Origin: Treponema socranskii subsp. buccale
GTDB taxonomy: Bacteria > Spirochaetota > Spirochaetia > Treponematales > Treponemataceae
DNA: 64,000 nucleotides
Reading direction: 5' to 3'
Assembly (NCBI RefSeq): GCF_024181585.1
Contig: NZ_CP054258.1
Coordinates: 1,798,001-1,862,000 of the forward strand
The position numbers and the translations under genes are program-made. Positions 8,506 to 16,446 of this stretch are shown piece after piece (the first letter of the stretch is position 1; every line of letters starts with the position of its first letter). Below the pieces are notes generated by a model. It did not search any database and had not been told where the DNA came from. It was given only the letters and a program-made list of their open reading frames with translations.

Positions 8506-9345
8506 TTATATCGCCGCCTTTTGAATCAGAGAAAAATATATCGGCCCCGCTCCGTTTTGTACGTCGGGCAGAACATGAAAACCGTATTTTGTCTTTTCGG
8601 CTTCCGGAAAAAGCGTATCGCAAAACGGCAGAAACCTTTGTCTTTCGAAAGAAATGACATCGAGCACGATTTTCGCCGTATCGAATTTTTTCAAAAGCCG
8701 CCCGACGACACCGTCGTTTTCGGCGGGAGCAAGTGCGCAGGTCGAATAGAGAATACAGCCTTCAGGATTCAGCATGCGGTAAGCCGACGACAACAGCGCC
8801 CACTGAGCGATCGTCGAAGTTTTTATCCGCGAAGGCGTCCACTCGGCAAGATATTTCGCATCGGTAAAAACGTGACGTTCGGACGAACACGGAGCGTCGA
8901 GCAGGATGCGGTCAAAGCGCGCGTTTTCGTCGAGGCACATCTTCGCACCGTCGCTCAAGTTCGTCTTTACGCGCGCAAAAACGGTTTCAGGAAGACAATT
9001 TTCAAGGACGCGCTTGAGCCTCCGGCATCGCTCACGGGAGCGCTCGTTCGCAACGAGCCGAGCATCATCTTCCATAAGGGATGCGAGGACGAGCGTTTTG
9101 CCGCCGGGAGCCGCGCAGAGGTCGAGAACCGTATGGGCGCCTGAAAGCGGAAGCGAAGAAGCCGCCAAAACGCTTGCGGCATCGAGAAAATACGGCTCCT
9201 TTCCGCCCGCGTTCCACGCCGCATAGCGGACATCGCCTGAAAGCGCTTCTTTGAGCTTCGGCCATCGCTCTCCGTACAGAACCGAATAGTACGATTCGAA
9301 TCCCGCTCTTCCTGAAAGCTTTTGCACTCCTCTATCTTTTCGCAT
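8506..9345 (-). CDS. RsmB/NOL1/NOP2/Sun family RNA cytosine-C5 methyltransferase
   Basis: About 279 residues. The SAM-binding motif is DLCAAPGGKT, motif IV is DAPCSS and motif VI is YSTCAL, with the two cysteines (proline-cysteine and threonine-cysteine) used for catalysis and release. It lacks the N-terminal NusB-like domain of RsmB, so the exact target (rRNA or tRNA) is open. The longer GTG start at 9363 is possible; I prefer the ATG at 9345 because GGAG lies four bases before it. It follows the GH3 gene on the same strand. Confidence 0.85.
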   Translation of the reverse strand: MRKDRGVQKLSGRAGFESYYSVLYGERWPKLKEALSGDVRYAAWNAGGKEPYFLDAASVLAASSLPLSGAHTVLDLCAAPGGKTLVLASLMEDDARLVANERSRERCRRLKRVLENCLPETVFARVKTNLSDGAKMCLDENARFDRILLDAPCSSERHVFTDAKYLAEWTPSRIKTSTIAQWALLSSAYRMLNPEGCILYSTCALAPAENDGVVGRLLKKFDTAKIVLDVISFERQRFLPFCDTLFPEAEKTKYGFHVLPDVQNGAGPIYFSLIQKAAI

Positions 9346-9402
9346 ATCGCTCCGCTCATTCACCGCTTTCCGCAGGCGTTTCCGATTCCCATTCGTTTAC
9401 CG

Positions 9403-10821
9403 CTAACGCATTGAGTTTCTGTCCGTATCGGTTTCCGATGCGCGCGTACGCTTATCGGAATACACTTCGGCGACGAGAACATCGTTTTCTTTTTTTGCGA
9501 TTCGAAAGGCTTCCGCCCTCGCCTGCCCCTCTTCGCCGTACCGCAACGCACCCGTACTTTGAGAAAAAGAGCCTGCGTACGGCGCTGTAGAAGTTTGAGC
9601 GACGTGCCAAACGCCGTCTCTTTTTTCAAGCGAGAGAATACCCCGCTCGATTTTAAAATCGATAACGCGGCGTGCGGACTCTTCGATCCGCCTTGCAAAG
9701 GCTTCGTCTTCCATCGCACGCGCGACGAGCAGCGCATGTTCGCGTGCAAACTTTTTTTCGGAAATCATAATCACGTCTACGCCCGCTTCGATCGCCGAAA
9801 GCGCCGCGCGCTCCGGAGGATAACCGTTTTCCGAAAGCGCCGCCATAAAGATATCGTCCGAAAACACGAGGCCTTTAAATCCGAGCTCGCCGCGAAGTGT
9901 ATCCTCTATCCAAATGCGCGAAAGACACGCGGGCGTGCGGGGATCGGCAAGGGAAACGCGCGCGTGCGACATGAGTACGCCTGCGCTGCCGCGAGAGACA
10001 AGGCGGGAAAACGGATAGCGAACCGTTTTATCAAATTCTTCTTCGGAGATATCGATTTCGGGCAAACCCGTGTGCGGATCGATATTCGTGTTGCCGGGAA
10101 AATGTTTTATCACCGCGGCGACACCGTTATTTTGCAGCGCATTGAGAGATGCCGTTCCGTATACAACGACGCTCGACGCATCGCCGAAACTTCGATCTCC
10201 GATAAAGGCTTCGTTCGATTCGGTACGCGTTTCGACGACGGGCGCGATATTGACGGTAAAACCGAGCAGCCGCATCTGCAATGCCTGCAGCGAATAGAGG
10301 CGATATGCGTCCGAAACCGAAAACGTTTCGGCGACGACACCGTTTGCGGGAAGCTTTCCCGAAACCGCTTTTAGCCGGCATACGTCTCCGCCTTCCTGAT
10401 CGAGGGCGAGGTACGGCGGAATGCAGCCGTGTGCAGAACAGTACGAAAAAATCGAATCGGTAAAATTAATAATTTTTTCCGGGATATCGGCGATATTGTA
10501 TGAAAAGAAAATATAGCCGCCCGGCATAAGCGCTTTAGTGCGCGAGGGATCGGTCCATTCGACAGGAGTGAAGACATCGTCGCCGACGAGGTTTTCCATA
10601 AAGAGCTGGGCGGCTTTCTCTTCGATCGTAAGAGATGCGACATACGAAAAAATCGCATCCCGTTTTGCAGCAAGCGTGCGGACGGCATCTTCATGCACAA
10701 CGCGCGCACCCTCTCTCATAGTCCGCTCGCGCCGCATCTGCCGTCTTTCGGACACGGAACACGAAGTAAAAACAAAAGCTGCAATCAAAAAAAACGCGAC
10801 ACCGTTCCGTACACTCCGCAT
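9403..10821 (-). CDS. glycoside hydrolase family 3 lipoprotein (NagZ-like beta-N-acetylhexosaminidase)
   Basis: 472 residues from ATG 10821. A signal peptide with lipobox FTSC (Cys near residue 20) predicts a lipoprotein. The GH3 core shows KHFPGN, then DPHTGLP, the Asp/His general-acid pair of NagZ-type enzymes, and FSDD with the nucleophile Asp. A role in peptidoglycan turnover or glycan scavenging is inferred. The in-frame TTG at 10857 falls in the -35 box, so it is not used here as the start. No Shine-Dalgarno sequence precedes the ATG, which lies seven bases after a TATACT box. Confidence 0.87.
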   Translation of the reverse strand: MRSVRNGVAFFLIAAFVFTSCSVSERRQMRRERTMREGARVVHEDAVRTLAAKRDAIFSYVASLTIEEKAAQLFMENLVGDDVFTPVEWTDPSRTKALMPGGYIFFSYNIADIPEKIINFTDSIFSYCSAHGCIPPYLALDQEGGDVCRLKAVSGKLPANGVVAETFSVSDAYRLYSLQALQMRLLGFTVNIAPVVETRTESNEAFIGDRSFGDASSVVVYGTASLNALQNNGVAAVIKHFPGNTNIDPHTGLPEIDISEEEFDKTVRYPFSRLVSRGSAGVLMSHARVSLADPRTPACLSRIWIEDTLRGELGFKGLVFSDDIFMAALSENGYPPERAALSAIEAGVDVIMISEKKFAREHALLVARAMEDEAFARRIEESARRVIDFKIERGILSLEKRDGVWHVAQTSTAPYAGSFSQSTGALRYGEEGQARAEAFRIAKKENDVLVAEVYSDKRTRASETDTDRNSMR

Positions 10822-10828
10822 ACAACGG

Positions 10829-10857
10829 AGTATACGCCTTTTTGGGGGATACCGCAA
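10829..10857 (-). promoter_or_regulatory. GH3 lipoprotein promoter predicting a leaderless mRNA
   Basis: TTGCGG, a 17-base spacer, then TATACT (10829-10834). Seven bases separate the -10 box from the start ATG. No ribosome site is present between. Confidence 0.6.
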
Positions 10858-10861
10858 GAGT

Positions 10862-10965
10862 TCGTTCGCGATACATCCTTGTATCGCTCACTACCGTATT
10901 TTTGCTTTACGCAAAAATACGCAGCCTTTTTGCGAAGGTAACGACACGGCATCCCTGCCGTGCGT
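10862..10965 (+). repeat. structured repeat, copy 1 (three hairpins)
   Basis: Hairpin A is GCGATACA-TCCT-TGTATCGC (10868-10887). It is followed by the linker TCACTACCG (10888-10896). Hairpin B has an 11-pair stem starting CGTATTTTTGC (about 10895-10921). After a spacer, hairpin C is CACGGCA-TCCC-TGCCGTG (10945-10962). The same arrangement recurs at 11024-11126 with compensatory changes. It lies in the 489-base gap between the divergent GH3 and SDR genes. No ORF with a ribosome site is supported here. Confidence 0.75.
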
Positions 10966-11023
10966 TGTAGAAATAGCGACCGTTTTTCAACTCCCGACTT
11001 CATCAAACAAATCCGAGCAGTGG

Positions 11024-11126
11024 CCGTTCGGGGTACATCCGTGTACCCCTCACTACCGTATTTTTGCTTTACGCAAAAATACGCGGCTGCTGTGCTAAGA
11101 TGTGACACGGCATCCGTGCCGTGCAT
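11024..11126 (+). repeat. structured repeat, copy 2 (three hairpins)
   Basis: Hairpin A is GGGGTACA-TCCG-TGTACCCC (11030-11049). The linker is TCACTACCG (11050-11058). Hairpin B is identical to copy 1, and hairpin C is CACGGCA-TCCG-TGCCGTG (11106-11123). Compared with copy 1, stem A differs at two base pairs and both changes keep pairing. Just downstream (11150-11260) are three more GC-rich hairpins, including GCGCGC with an 8-base loop and GGGGAA/TTCCCC. Confidence 0.75.
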
Positions 11127-11275
11127 TGCAGGAAGGGCGAAGTTCCCCGCGCAGAAATCGGCACAAACGGGGCGTTGCGGGGTGTCCCCGCCGGAAGGGG
11201 CAGCGCGCAACGAAGTGCGCGCGAGGGGAAGGCTTTCCCCCCTTATTAAATTTCGGCGCGTATTCGAAATCGTAA

Positions 11276-11304
11276 TTGCCCTGAAAACGCTTATCGTTTA
11301 TACT
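11276..11304 (+). promoter_or_regulatory. SDR promoter predicting a leaderless mRNA
   Basis: TTGCCC (11276-11281), a 17-base spacer, TATACT (11299-11304). The start ATG follows after six bases (11311), so the A of ATG is at about position +1. There is no ribosome site. Confidence 0.65.
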
Positions 11305-11310
11305 GAACGC

Positions 11311-12099
11311 ATGAAAAAAATCGGCATCGTCACCGGAGCGAGTTCCGGCATGGGTGAAGAATTCGCGCTTGAGATCGCACGGCAAAAGAGGTGCGACGAA
11401 GTCTGGCTCATCGCGCGGAGAAAGGAGAGGCTCGATGCGCTCTGCAAAAAAATCGAAGCGGAAAAAAGCGTCGTCCCCCGCGCCCTCTGCATGGACATAA
11501 GCGGGCGCGAAGGGGTCGAACGTTTTGCAAAGCTGCTTGAAAAAGAAGGCGGCGATTTTACCGTCGGCATACTCATCAATAACGCGGGCTTCGGCACTTA
11601 CGGCCCTTTTTCGGAAACCGACGTCATGCGCGAACTCGATATGATAGACTTGAACTGTACGGCGCTCACCGGCTTTTGCGGCGTATCTCTTCCGTATATG
11701 ACAAAGGGATCGCTCATCATCAACACGGCAAGTCTCGCTTCTTTTTCGCCGCTCGGAAATTTTGCCGTCTACGCCGCAACGAAAGCCTACGTGCTGAACT
11801 TTACGCTCGCACTCGCAGCCGAAGTGAGGGATCGCGGCATACGGGTATGTGCGCTTTGCCCCGGATCCGTGAGTACCGAATTCGCAGAAGTCGCATCGAA
11901 CGGCGCGCGTAAAGAAGTGCTGCACGGCGTCCCAGCCGGCAGAACGGTCGCACACTGTTTAAAGTGCGCGGAGCGAGGGAAAAAAACCGCGCTCATGACA
12001 TGGAAGTGGAAACTTTTCGCCGCAGCGAGCCGATTGCTCGGCCGCTATGCGATCGCGCGCTTTACGTACAAACATTGGAAGCGCCCGTATAGGAAATAG
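11311..12099 (+). CDS. short-chain dehydrogenase/reductase
   Basis: 262 residues. Classical SDR features: TGASSGMG cofactor loop near the N terminus, NNAGFG, catalytic Ser in NTASLASF and YAATK (Tyr-x3-Lys), then the PGSV segment. Substrate is not predictable. Longer in-frame starts exist upstream but would read through the structured repeats. The ATG at 11311 matches the SDR N terminus (MKKIGIVTGAS) and lies six bases after a -10 box. Confidence 0.88.
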   Translation: MKKIGIVTGASSGMGEEFALEIARQKRCDEVWLIARRKERLDALCKKIEAEKSVVPRALCMDISGREGVERFAKLLEKEGGDFTVGILINNAGFGTYGPFSETDVMRELDMIDLNCTALTGFCGVSLPYMTKGSLIINTASLASFSPLGNFAVYAATKAYVLNFTLALAAEVRDRGIRVCALCPGSVSTEFAEVASNGARKEVLHGVPAGRTVAHCLKCAERGKKTALMTWKWKLFAAASRLLGRYAIARFTYKHWKRPYRK

Positions 12100-12102
12100 G
12101 AT

Positions 12103-12133
12103 GGGTACGGGCGGCGGAAAACGATAAGGAAAC
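12103..12133 (+). repeat. 31-bp direct repeat, left copy
   Basis: A 31-base segment starting GGGTACGGGCGGC and containing AACGATAAGGA recurs at 12988-13018 with two mismatches. This copy supplies the AAGGA ribosome site of the acetyltransferase gene. The pair flanks the acetyltransferase and the regulator fragment. Confidence 0.8.
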
Positions 12134-12137
12134 ATCA

Positions 12138-12776
12138 ATGAATAAAAACGACTGTATCATTCGTTTGGAAAAGAAAGAAGAATACCGAGAAGTTGAAAAC
12201 CTTGTACGCGAAAGTTTTTGGAATGTATATCGTCCGGGATGTCAAGAGCACTATATTCTACAACAGCTGCGGAATGATCCCGCATTCGTTCACGAGCTTG
12301 ATTTTGTGATGGAAAAGGACGGCAAACTCATCGGGCAAAATATCTTCGTCAGAGCAATGATTAAAGCCGACAACGGGAGTGACGTTCCGATTATGACGAT
12401 GGGGCCGATCTGTATTACGCCGGCGTTACAGCGAAAAGGGTACGGAAAGATTCTGCTTGACTATTCCCTTGAAAAGGCGAAAGAACTCGGCTGCGGAGCC
12501 GTGTGCTTTGAAGGCAATATCGATTTTTACGGTAAGAGCGGTTTTTCTTATGCTAGTGCATACGGCATCAGATATCATGGATTACCGGAGGGAGCGGATG
12601 CGTCCTTTTTCCTTTGCAAAGAATTGATTCCGGGTTATCTGTCCGATATTACCGGAGAATATGCCGCACCGAAAGGATACTCAGCCTGCGACGAGTATCC
12701 GAATGAATTTGCAGTATATGAAGCGGGCTTTCCGTACAAAGAAAAACGAAAGCTTTCCGGACAGATTTTCGATTAA
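12138..12776 (+). CDS. GNAT family N-acetyltransferase
   Basis: 212 residues. GNAT acetyl-CoA-binding signature is visible as QRKGYGKILL near residues 100-109, after a beta strand GPICITPALQ. Substrate unknown. AAGGA lies about eight bases before the ATG. The first 60 codons are duplicated, in degenerate form, at 15591-15770. The gene lies between 31-base direct repeats and next to a truncated regulator, so it belongs to a rearranged accessory stretch. Confidence 0.85.
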   Translation: MNKNDCIIRLEKKEEYREVENLVRESFWNVYRPGCQEHYILQQLRNDPAFVHELDFVMEKDGKLIGQNIFVRAMIKADNGSDVPIMTMGPICITPALQRKGYGKILLDYSLEKAKELGCGAVCFEGNIDFYGKSGFSYASAYGIRYHGLPEGADASFFLCKELIPGYLSDITGEYAAPKGYSACDEYPNEFAVYEAGFPYKEKRKLSGQIFD

Positions 12777-12829
12777 AAATTATTTATTCATAGGAATCCG
12801 TCTGCTTTTTATGCCATACTTTTATCGAT

Positions 12830-13012
12830 ATGCGCTCGGAACGGCTTTTTGAAATTCTCTTTATTTTCCTTAACAAAAAACGAACGACAGCTCATGAACT
12901 CGCAAAAAAATTTGCAGTGTCGCTGCGTACTGTTTACCGCGATATAGATATTTTAAGCTGTGCCGGTATTCCGCTTTATACGATGCAGGGTACGGGCGGC
13001 AGAAAACGATAA
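12830..13012 (+). pseudogene. truncated DeoR/WYL-type regulator (HTH only)
   Basis: 60 residues: a winged-helix HTH typical of the N terminus of WYL-domain regulators (SERLFEILFIFLNKKRTTAH, then VSLRTVYRDIDIL), ending after GIPLYTMQGTGG. Full-length relatives continue for about 200 more residues, so this is a remnant or an HTH-only protein. The cut coincides exactly with the right copy of the 31-base direct repeat, which supports loss by recombination. I see no clear ribosome site. Confidence 0.7.
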
Positions 13013-13018
13013 GGATAC
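12988..13018 (+). repeat. 31-bp direct repeat, right copy
   Basis: Partner of 12103-12133 (29 of 31 bases the same by eye). It contains the end of the truncated regulator and its stop codon. The 190 bases that follow contain no supported gene apart from the promoter at 13122-13150. Confidence 0.8.
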
Positions 13019-13121
13019 GGCAGATGCGGTTAAGTGCTACGCTTGACAAGATACTTGGTGCGCAAAAAAAGCAGCTAATACTTGTCTTCCGATTCTAACA
13101 AACGATTTTTGCAGCGGTGCA

Positions 13122-13150
13122 TTGACAATTTGAATAAGTAGATAAATACT
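13122..13150 (+). promoter_or_regulatory. probable promoter of the RloC-like gene
   Basis: Consensus TTGACA (13122-13127), a 17-base spacer, AATACT (13145-13150). About 55 bases of leader follow, with an AGGGGAG ribosome site at 13201-13207. Confidence 0.5.
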
Positions 13151-13211
13151 GTTGTATATGGAGCATACGGAACGAGGAAGGATGAGGGGAAAATTATGGA
13201 AGGGGAGATAG

Positions 13212-15479
13212 ATGATTACTGAAATTACGATGAAAAACGTCGCGACTTATAATCAGGTTGGTGTTAAAATTGAGGGCTTAAAACGGCTCAATTATTTTTT
13301 TGGAAACAACGGTTCCGGAAAATCTACAATAGCAAAATATTTGCAATCGCTTGTAATTGATGATCCGGAAAATAAATACTCATCATGTCTAAAAGACAAC
13401 TATAACCCTATGCAGGAAGAAATCCTTGTGTTTAACCAAGATTTTGTCGAGAGAAATTTTAGGCAGAGCCAAACTCTAAAAGGTGTTTTTTCATTAAATC
13501 AAAAGAATGCTGAAATTGATAAGCAGATAAAAGTAAACGAAGAAGCTATTACTAATAAACTTAAAACAAAAAATGAACTTGTAGAAAGAAATGACATTCT
13601 TGACAAGCAAAAAATACAACATAGAAAAGAATTGACTGATAAATGCTTTGACAAAAGAAAGATTTTTAGTTCCTTTTCAAGAATACAGCTCGATCACAAG
13701 GGAAGTGCGAAAAATAATTTAGAAAAACTTGAAACTATTATTCAGAACAATAGTATTGTAAAACCAGAGTTTAGGACTCTAAATGATTTATATAAAAAAC
13801 TTTATGAGGATAATTTAAGCAACATTGATATTTCACTTGATATACAGTTGTTTGATGAGCTATTGCAAAAACATAATGAACTATCAGTATTATTACAAGA
13901 AGTTATTGTAGGCAAAGAAGATGTACAGTTAGCAAAATTGATAAATGAATTTGGTTTAAAATCTTGGGTTGCACAGGGCAAAGTATTTCTCGAGAAGACA
14001 AAAGTCGTATGTCCATTTTGTCAAAAAGAAACGATAGACGACGATTTTATTTCACAATTAAATGATATTTTTGATGAATCATCAAAACAAAAGATAGATA
14101 AAATAAAAAGTGAAAAAATTATTTATGAGAATACATTCAAAAGGGTTTTGCAAAATATTCAAGCCGTATATGAAAAATACAATGTGAAAAACATTGTTTC
14201 AAATCTACAAATGAGCTTAAAAACTATTTATGATACTAACTTAAAAATAATAAGTGATAAAATCAATGCACCGAATGAAAGGAAAACACTTGGTGATATA
14301 ACAGAATCATTTAAAGATATACTATTAAAAATTAATAAGGAAATAGAAAATAATAATAATCTTGTCAGCTCTCTTGATACTCAAAAAAAGTCTTTAGAAA
14401 AACAAATATGGGATTATATTGCTCTTGACTGCAAAGACGATATTTTGAAATCTCAAAAGGATGTTGAAGAGACTAATGGAATTATCACTAAAAATAAAGC
14501 TGAAATTGAGAAACTGCTAACGGAAATGCAACAATTACAACAAGAAAATACTGCTCTAAGAGGAAAAACTGTTAATACTACAGAAGCTGTTTATAATATA
14601 AATCAAATTTTAAAAAACTCCGGTTTTATGGGCTTTGAAATCAATGAACAAAATAAAGAAAATAATATCTCCCGGTATTATTTATCAAGAAATTCAGAAG
14701 TTCTTGAGGAGAATATATTTAATAGTTTGAGTGAAGGAGAAAGCAATTTTATTTCGTTCTTATATTTCTACCAACTTTGTTTAGGTACCACGGATATTCA
14801 GGGGAGTTCTGAAAAAAAGAAAATAATTGTTATTGACGACCCTGTTTCAAGTATGGATAGCCAAGTACTGTTTATCGTTTCAACATTAATAAATAGGTTG
14901 ATAGAATACAAAGGAAAAACAGAAAAGCAAGTGTTCTTAAATGGCAATTTTGAACAAGTTTTCATATTAACTCATAATTATTACTTTTATAAAGAAGTTG
15001 CAATGCAAAAACGACCGATATGTAAATCCCAACAGCATTATTTAGTCGAAAAAAGTGAGATCAATGAAACATATATAAAACAACGTGAATATAAAGAATG
15101 CGATGACTATGCATTGATGTGGCAAACAATAAAAGAAGCAAAAGGGAAATTATCTGATGCTAACAAGGAACAAAATATTTTGCTCGCAAATTTATTTAGA
15201 CGTATTTTAGAAAGCTATGCCAACTTTATAGGGCTTGGTACGGATGCTTGGGCAACTGTTTTAGTAGATGATAATAAAGATACTATCGATCATTATTTGA
15301 AAGTTGCTTTTATTTCAATGATCAATGATGAAAGTCACAAGGTCTCACCCTTTGATAATTTTTATTTTCAGAAGATTCATAATGCTAATCCATCGAAGTT
15401 GTTTGAAGTGTTTGAATCAATCTTTAATACTATTGGGAAAGAGCATTACGATAGGATGATGGAAACCAATAAGTTATAA
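13212..15479 (+). CDS. RloC/PrrC-like ABC ATPase (AAA_13 family), candidate anticodon nuclease
   Basis: 755 residues. Walker A GNNGSGKST is near residue 31. A long coiled coil is interrupted by CPFC at about 266-269, which resembles a zinc hook. The ABC signature LSEGES is near 506, Walker B VIDDPVSSMD near 540 and the H-loop LTHN near 585. The C-terminal part carries RRILE near 661 and a DESH near 707, compatible with the Arg-x3-Glu...His triad of PrrC/RloC anticodon nucleases. That family cleaves tRNA during phage infection or DNA damage. The gene is far more AT-rich than its neighbours, with TTA/ATA-rich codon use, which suggests transfer. No restriction-modification genes flank it. Nuclease activity is inferred. 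Confidence 0.8.
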   Translation: MITEITMKNVATYNQVGVKIEGLKRLNYFFGNNGSGKSTIAKYLQSLVIDDPENKYSSCLKDNYNPMQEEILVFNQDFVERNFRQSQTLKGVFSLNQKNAEIDKQIKVNEEAITNKLKTKNELVERNDILDKQKIQHRKELTDKCFDKRKIFSSFSRIQLDHKGSAKNNLEKLETIIQNNSIVKPEFRTLNDLYKKLYEDNLSNIDISLDIQLFDELLQKHNELSVLLQEVIVGKEDVQLAKLINEFGLKSWVAQGKVFLEKTKVVCPFCQKETIDDDFISQLNDIFDESSKQKIDKIKSEKIIYENTFKRVLQNIQAVYEKYNVKNIVSNLQMSLKTIYDTNLKIISDKINAPNERKTLGDITESFKDILLKINKEIENNNNLVSSLDTQKKSLEKQIWDYIALDCKDDILKSQKDVEETNGIITKNKAEIEKLLTEMQQLQQENTALRGKTVNTTEAVYNINQILKNSGFMGFEINEQNKENNISRYYLSRNSEVLEENIFNSLSEGESNFISFLYFYQLCLGTTDIQGSSEKKKIIVIDDPVSSMDSQVLFIVSTLINRLIEYKGKTEKQVFLNGNFEQVFILTHNYYFYKEVAMQKRPICKSQQHYLVEKSEINETYIKQREYKECDDYALMWQTIKEAKGKLSDANKEQNILLANLFRRILESYANFIGLGTDAWATVLVDDNKDTIDHYLKVAFISMINDESHKVSPFDNFYFQKIHNANPSKLFEVFESIFNTIGKEHYDRMMETNKL

Positions 15480-15497
15480 TCAACACGGAGCCCCATT

Positions 15498-15803
15498 ATG
15501 TCTTACGAAACGGTTATTGAACAAGTAAAGATACTTCCGGAGCCACGTTTGGCATCCTCCCACTTATTAACTCATCATAAGAAAATACCAATGAATAAAA
15601 ACGCTTATATTATTCATTTAGGAAGAAAAGAAGAATACCGCGAAACTCAAAACCTTGTATGTAAAAGTTTTTGGAATGTATATCATCCAAGATGTCAGGA
15701 GCGCTATATTCTAAGACAACTACGAAATAATCCTACATTCATGCACAAATTCGATTATGTAAGGAAAAGCCTCCGTGCAGGCACAAAAAAACAAGAGGAA
15801 TAA
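15498..15803 (+). pseudogene. chimeric remnant: antitoxin-like start fused to a broken acetyltransferase copy
   Basis: A 101-codon frame with GGAG eight bases before its ATG. The first 16-18 residues (MSYETVIEQVKILPE) resemble the start of DUF2281-type antitoxins. From 15591 (MNKNAYIIHLGRKEEYRE) the sequence is a divergent copy of the first 60 codons of the GNAT gene at 12138, with clear DNA similarity from the leader into FDYV. It then ends in unrelated residues. It is unlikely to be functional; it records at least two joinings. Confidence 0.75.
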
Positions 15804-15806
15804 CCA

Positions 15807-16319
15807 ATGCCCAGACCTGCGACAAAGGCCGATTTAATTCAAGCTTCAAACGAACAATTTGCAAAACTGCGGACTTTAATCGACGGAATGACCGACAAAG
15901 AAAAAGCCGCCGATATCTTTCCGAACGAACGCGATAAAAACGTACGCGACGTTTTGGTTCACTTGTACGAATGGCACTGTCTTTTGCTGAATTGGATACG
16001 GTCAAATACAAAAGGAAAACCCGCCGCCTTTTTGCCTGAGCCCTATAATTGGAAAACCTATCCTGCAATGAACGTCGGATTTTGGAAAAAGCACCGGGAA
16101 ACGCCGTATGCCGCCGCCGAGAGCATGCTGAAAAAAACGCACAAAGAGGTTATGGCGCTTATCGAAACGTTTTCCGACGAAGAACTTTTTTCCAAAGGCG
16201 CTTTCGATTGGACGGGCACGACGACGCTCGGCAGTTACTGCGTTTCGGCAATGTCGAGCCATTACGATTGGGCAATCAAGTGCTTAAAAAAGGCGCTGAA
16301 AAAATATAGGGAAGGGTAA
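15807..16319 (+). CDS. ClbS/DfsB family four-helix protein (DUF1706)
   Basis: 170 residues matching the ClbS/DfsB family: MPRPATKADLIQASNEQF start, VRDVLVHLYEWHCLL with the conserved Trp/His, PYNWKTYPAMN and the C-terminal SHYDWAIKCLKK. ClbS of colibactin producers is a cyclopropane hydrolase that protects from the genotoxin; most relatives have no known substrate. GAGGA is nine bases upstream of the ATG. It stands alone, four bases after the chimeric remnant, with core-like base composition. Confidence 0.85.
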   Translation: MPRPATKADLIQASNEQFAKLRTLIDGMTDKEKAADIFPNERDKNVRDVLVHLYEWHCLLLNWIRSNTKGKPAAFLPEPYNWKTYPAMNVGFWKKHRETPYAAAESMLKKTHKEVMALIETFSDEELFSKGAFDWTGTTTLGSYCVSAMSSHYDWAIKCLKKALKKYREG

Positions 16320-16399
16320 ACGCACAGGCTCGAACTGTTCACTAGTGATAGTTTATTTTTGTCCGTACCGCTTATTGACCGGTATATTATAATTTTTCG

Positions 16400-16428
16400 T
16401 AGACACTACGAACTTAGTGCGGTACAAT
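16400..16428 (+). promoter_or_regulatory. promoter of the phd-like gene
   Basis: TAGACA (16400-16405), a 17-base spacer, TACAAT (16423-16428), then GGAGG at 16437-16441 and the ATG at 16447. The same TAGACA -35 occurs at the infC promoter. Confidence 0.6.
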
Positions 16429-16446
16429 TACGGCATGGAGGATCTT

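Noticed and set aside
10862-11126. CRISPR array
   Set aside because: Only two copies with internal hairpins, about 160 bases apart from start to start; no cas genes and no regular spacers.
10960-11310. Upstream extension of the SDR gene
   Set aside because: It would translate through the structured repeats; the SDR fold starts at 11311 and the promoter lies directly before it.
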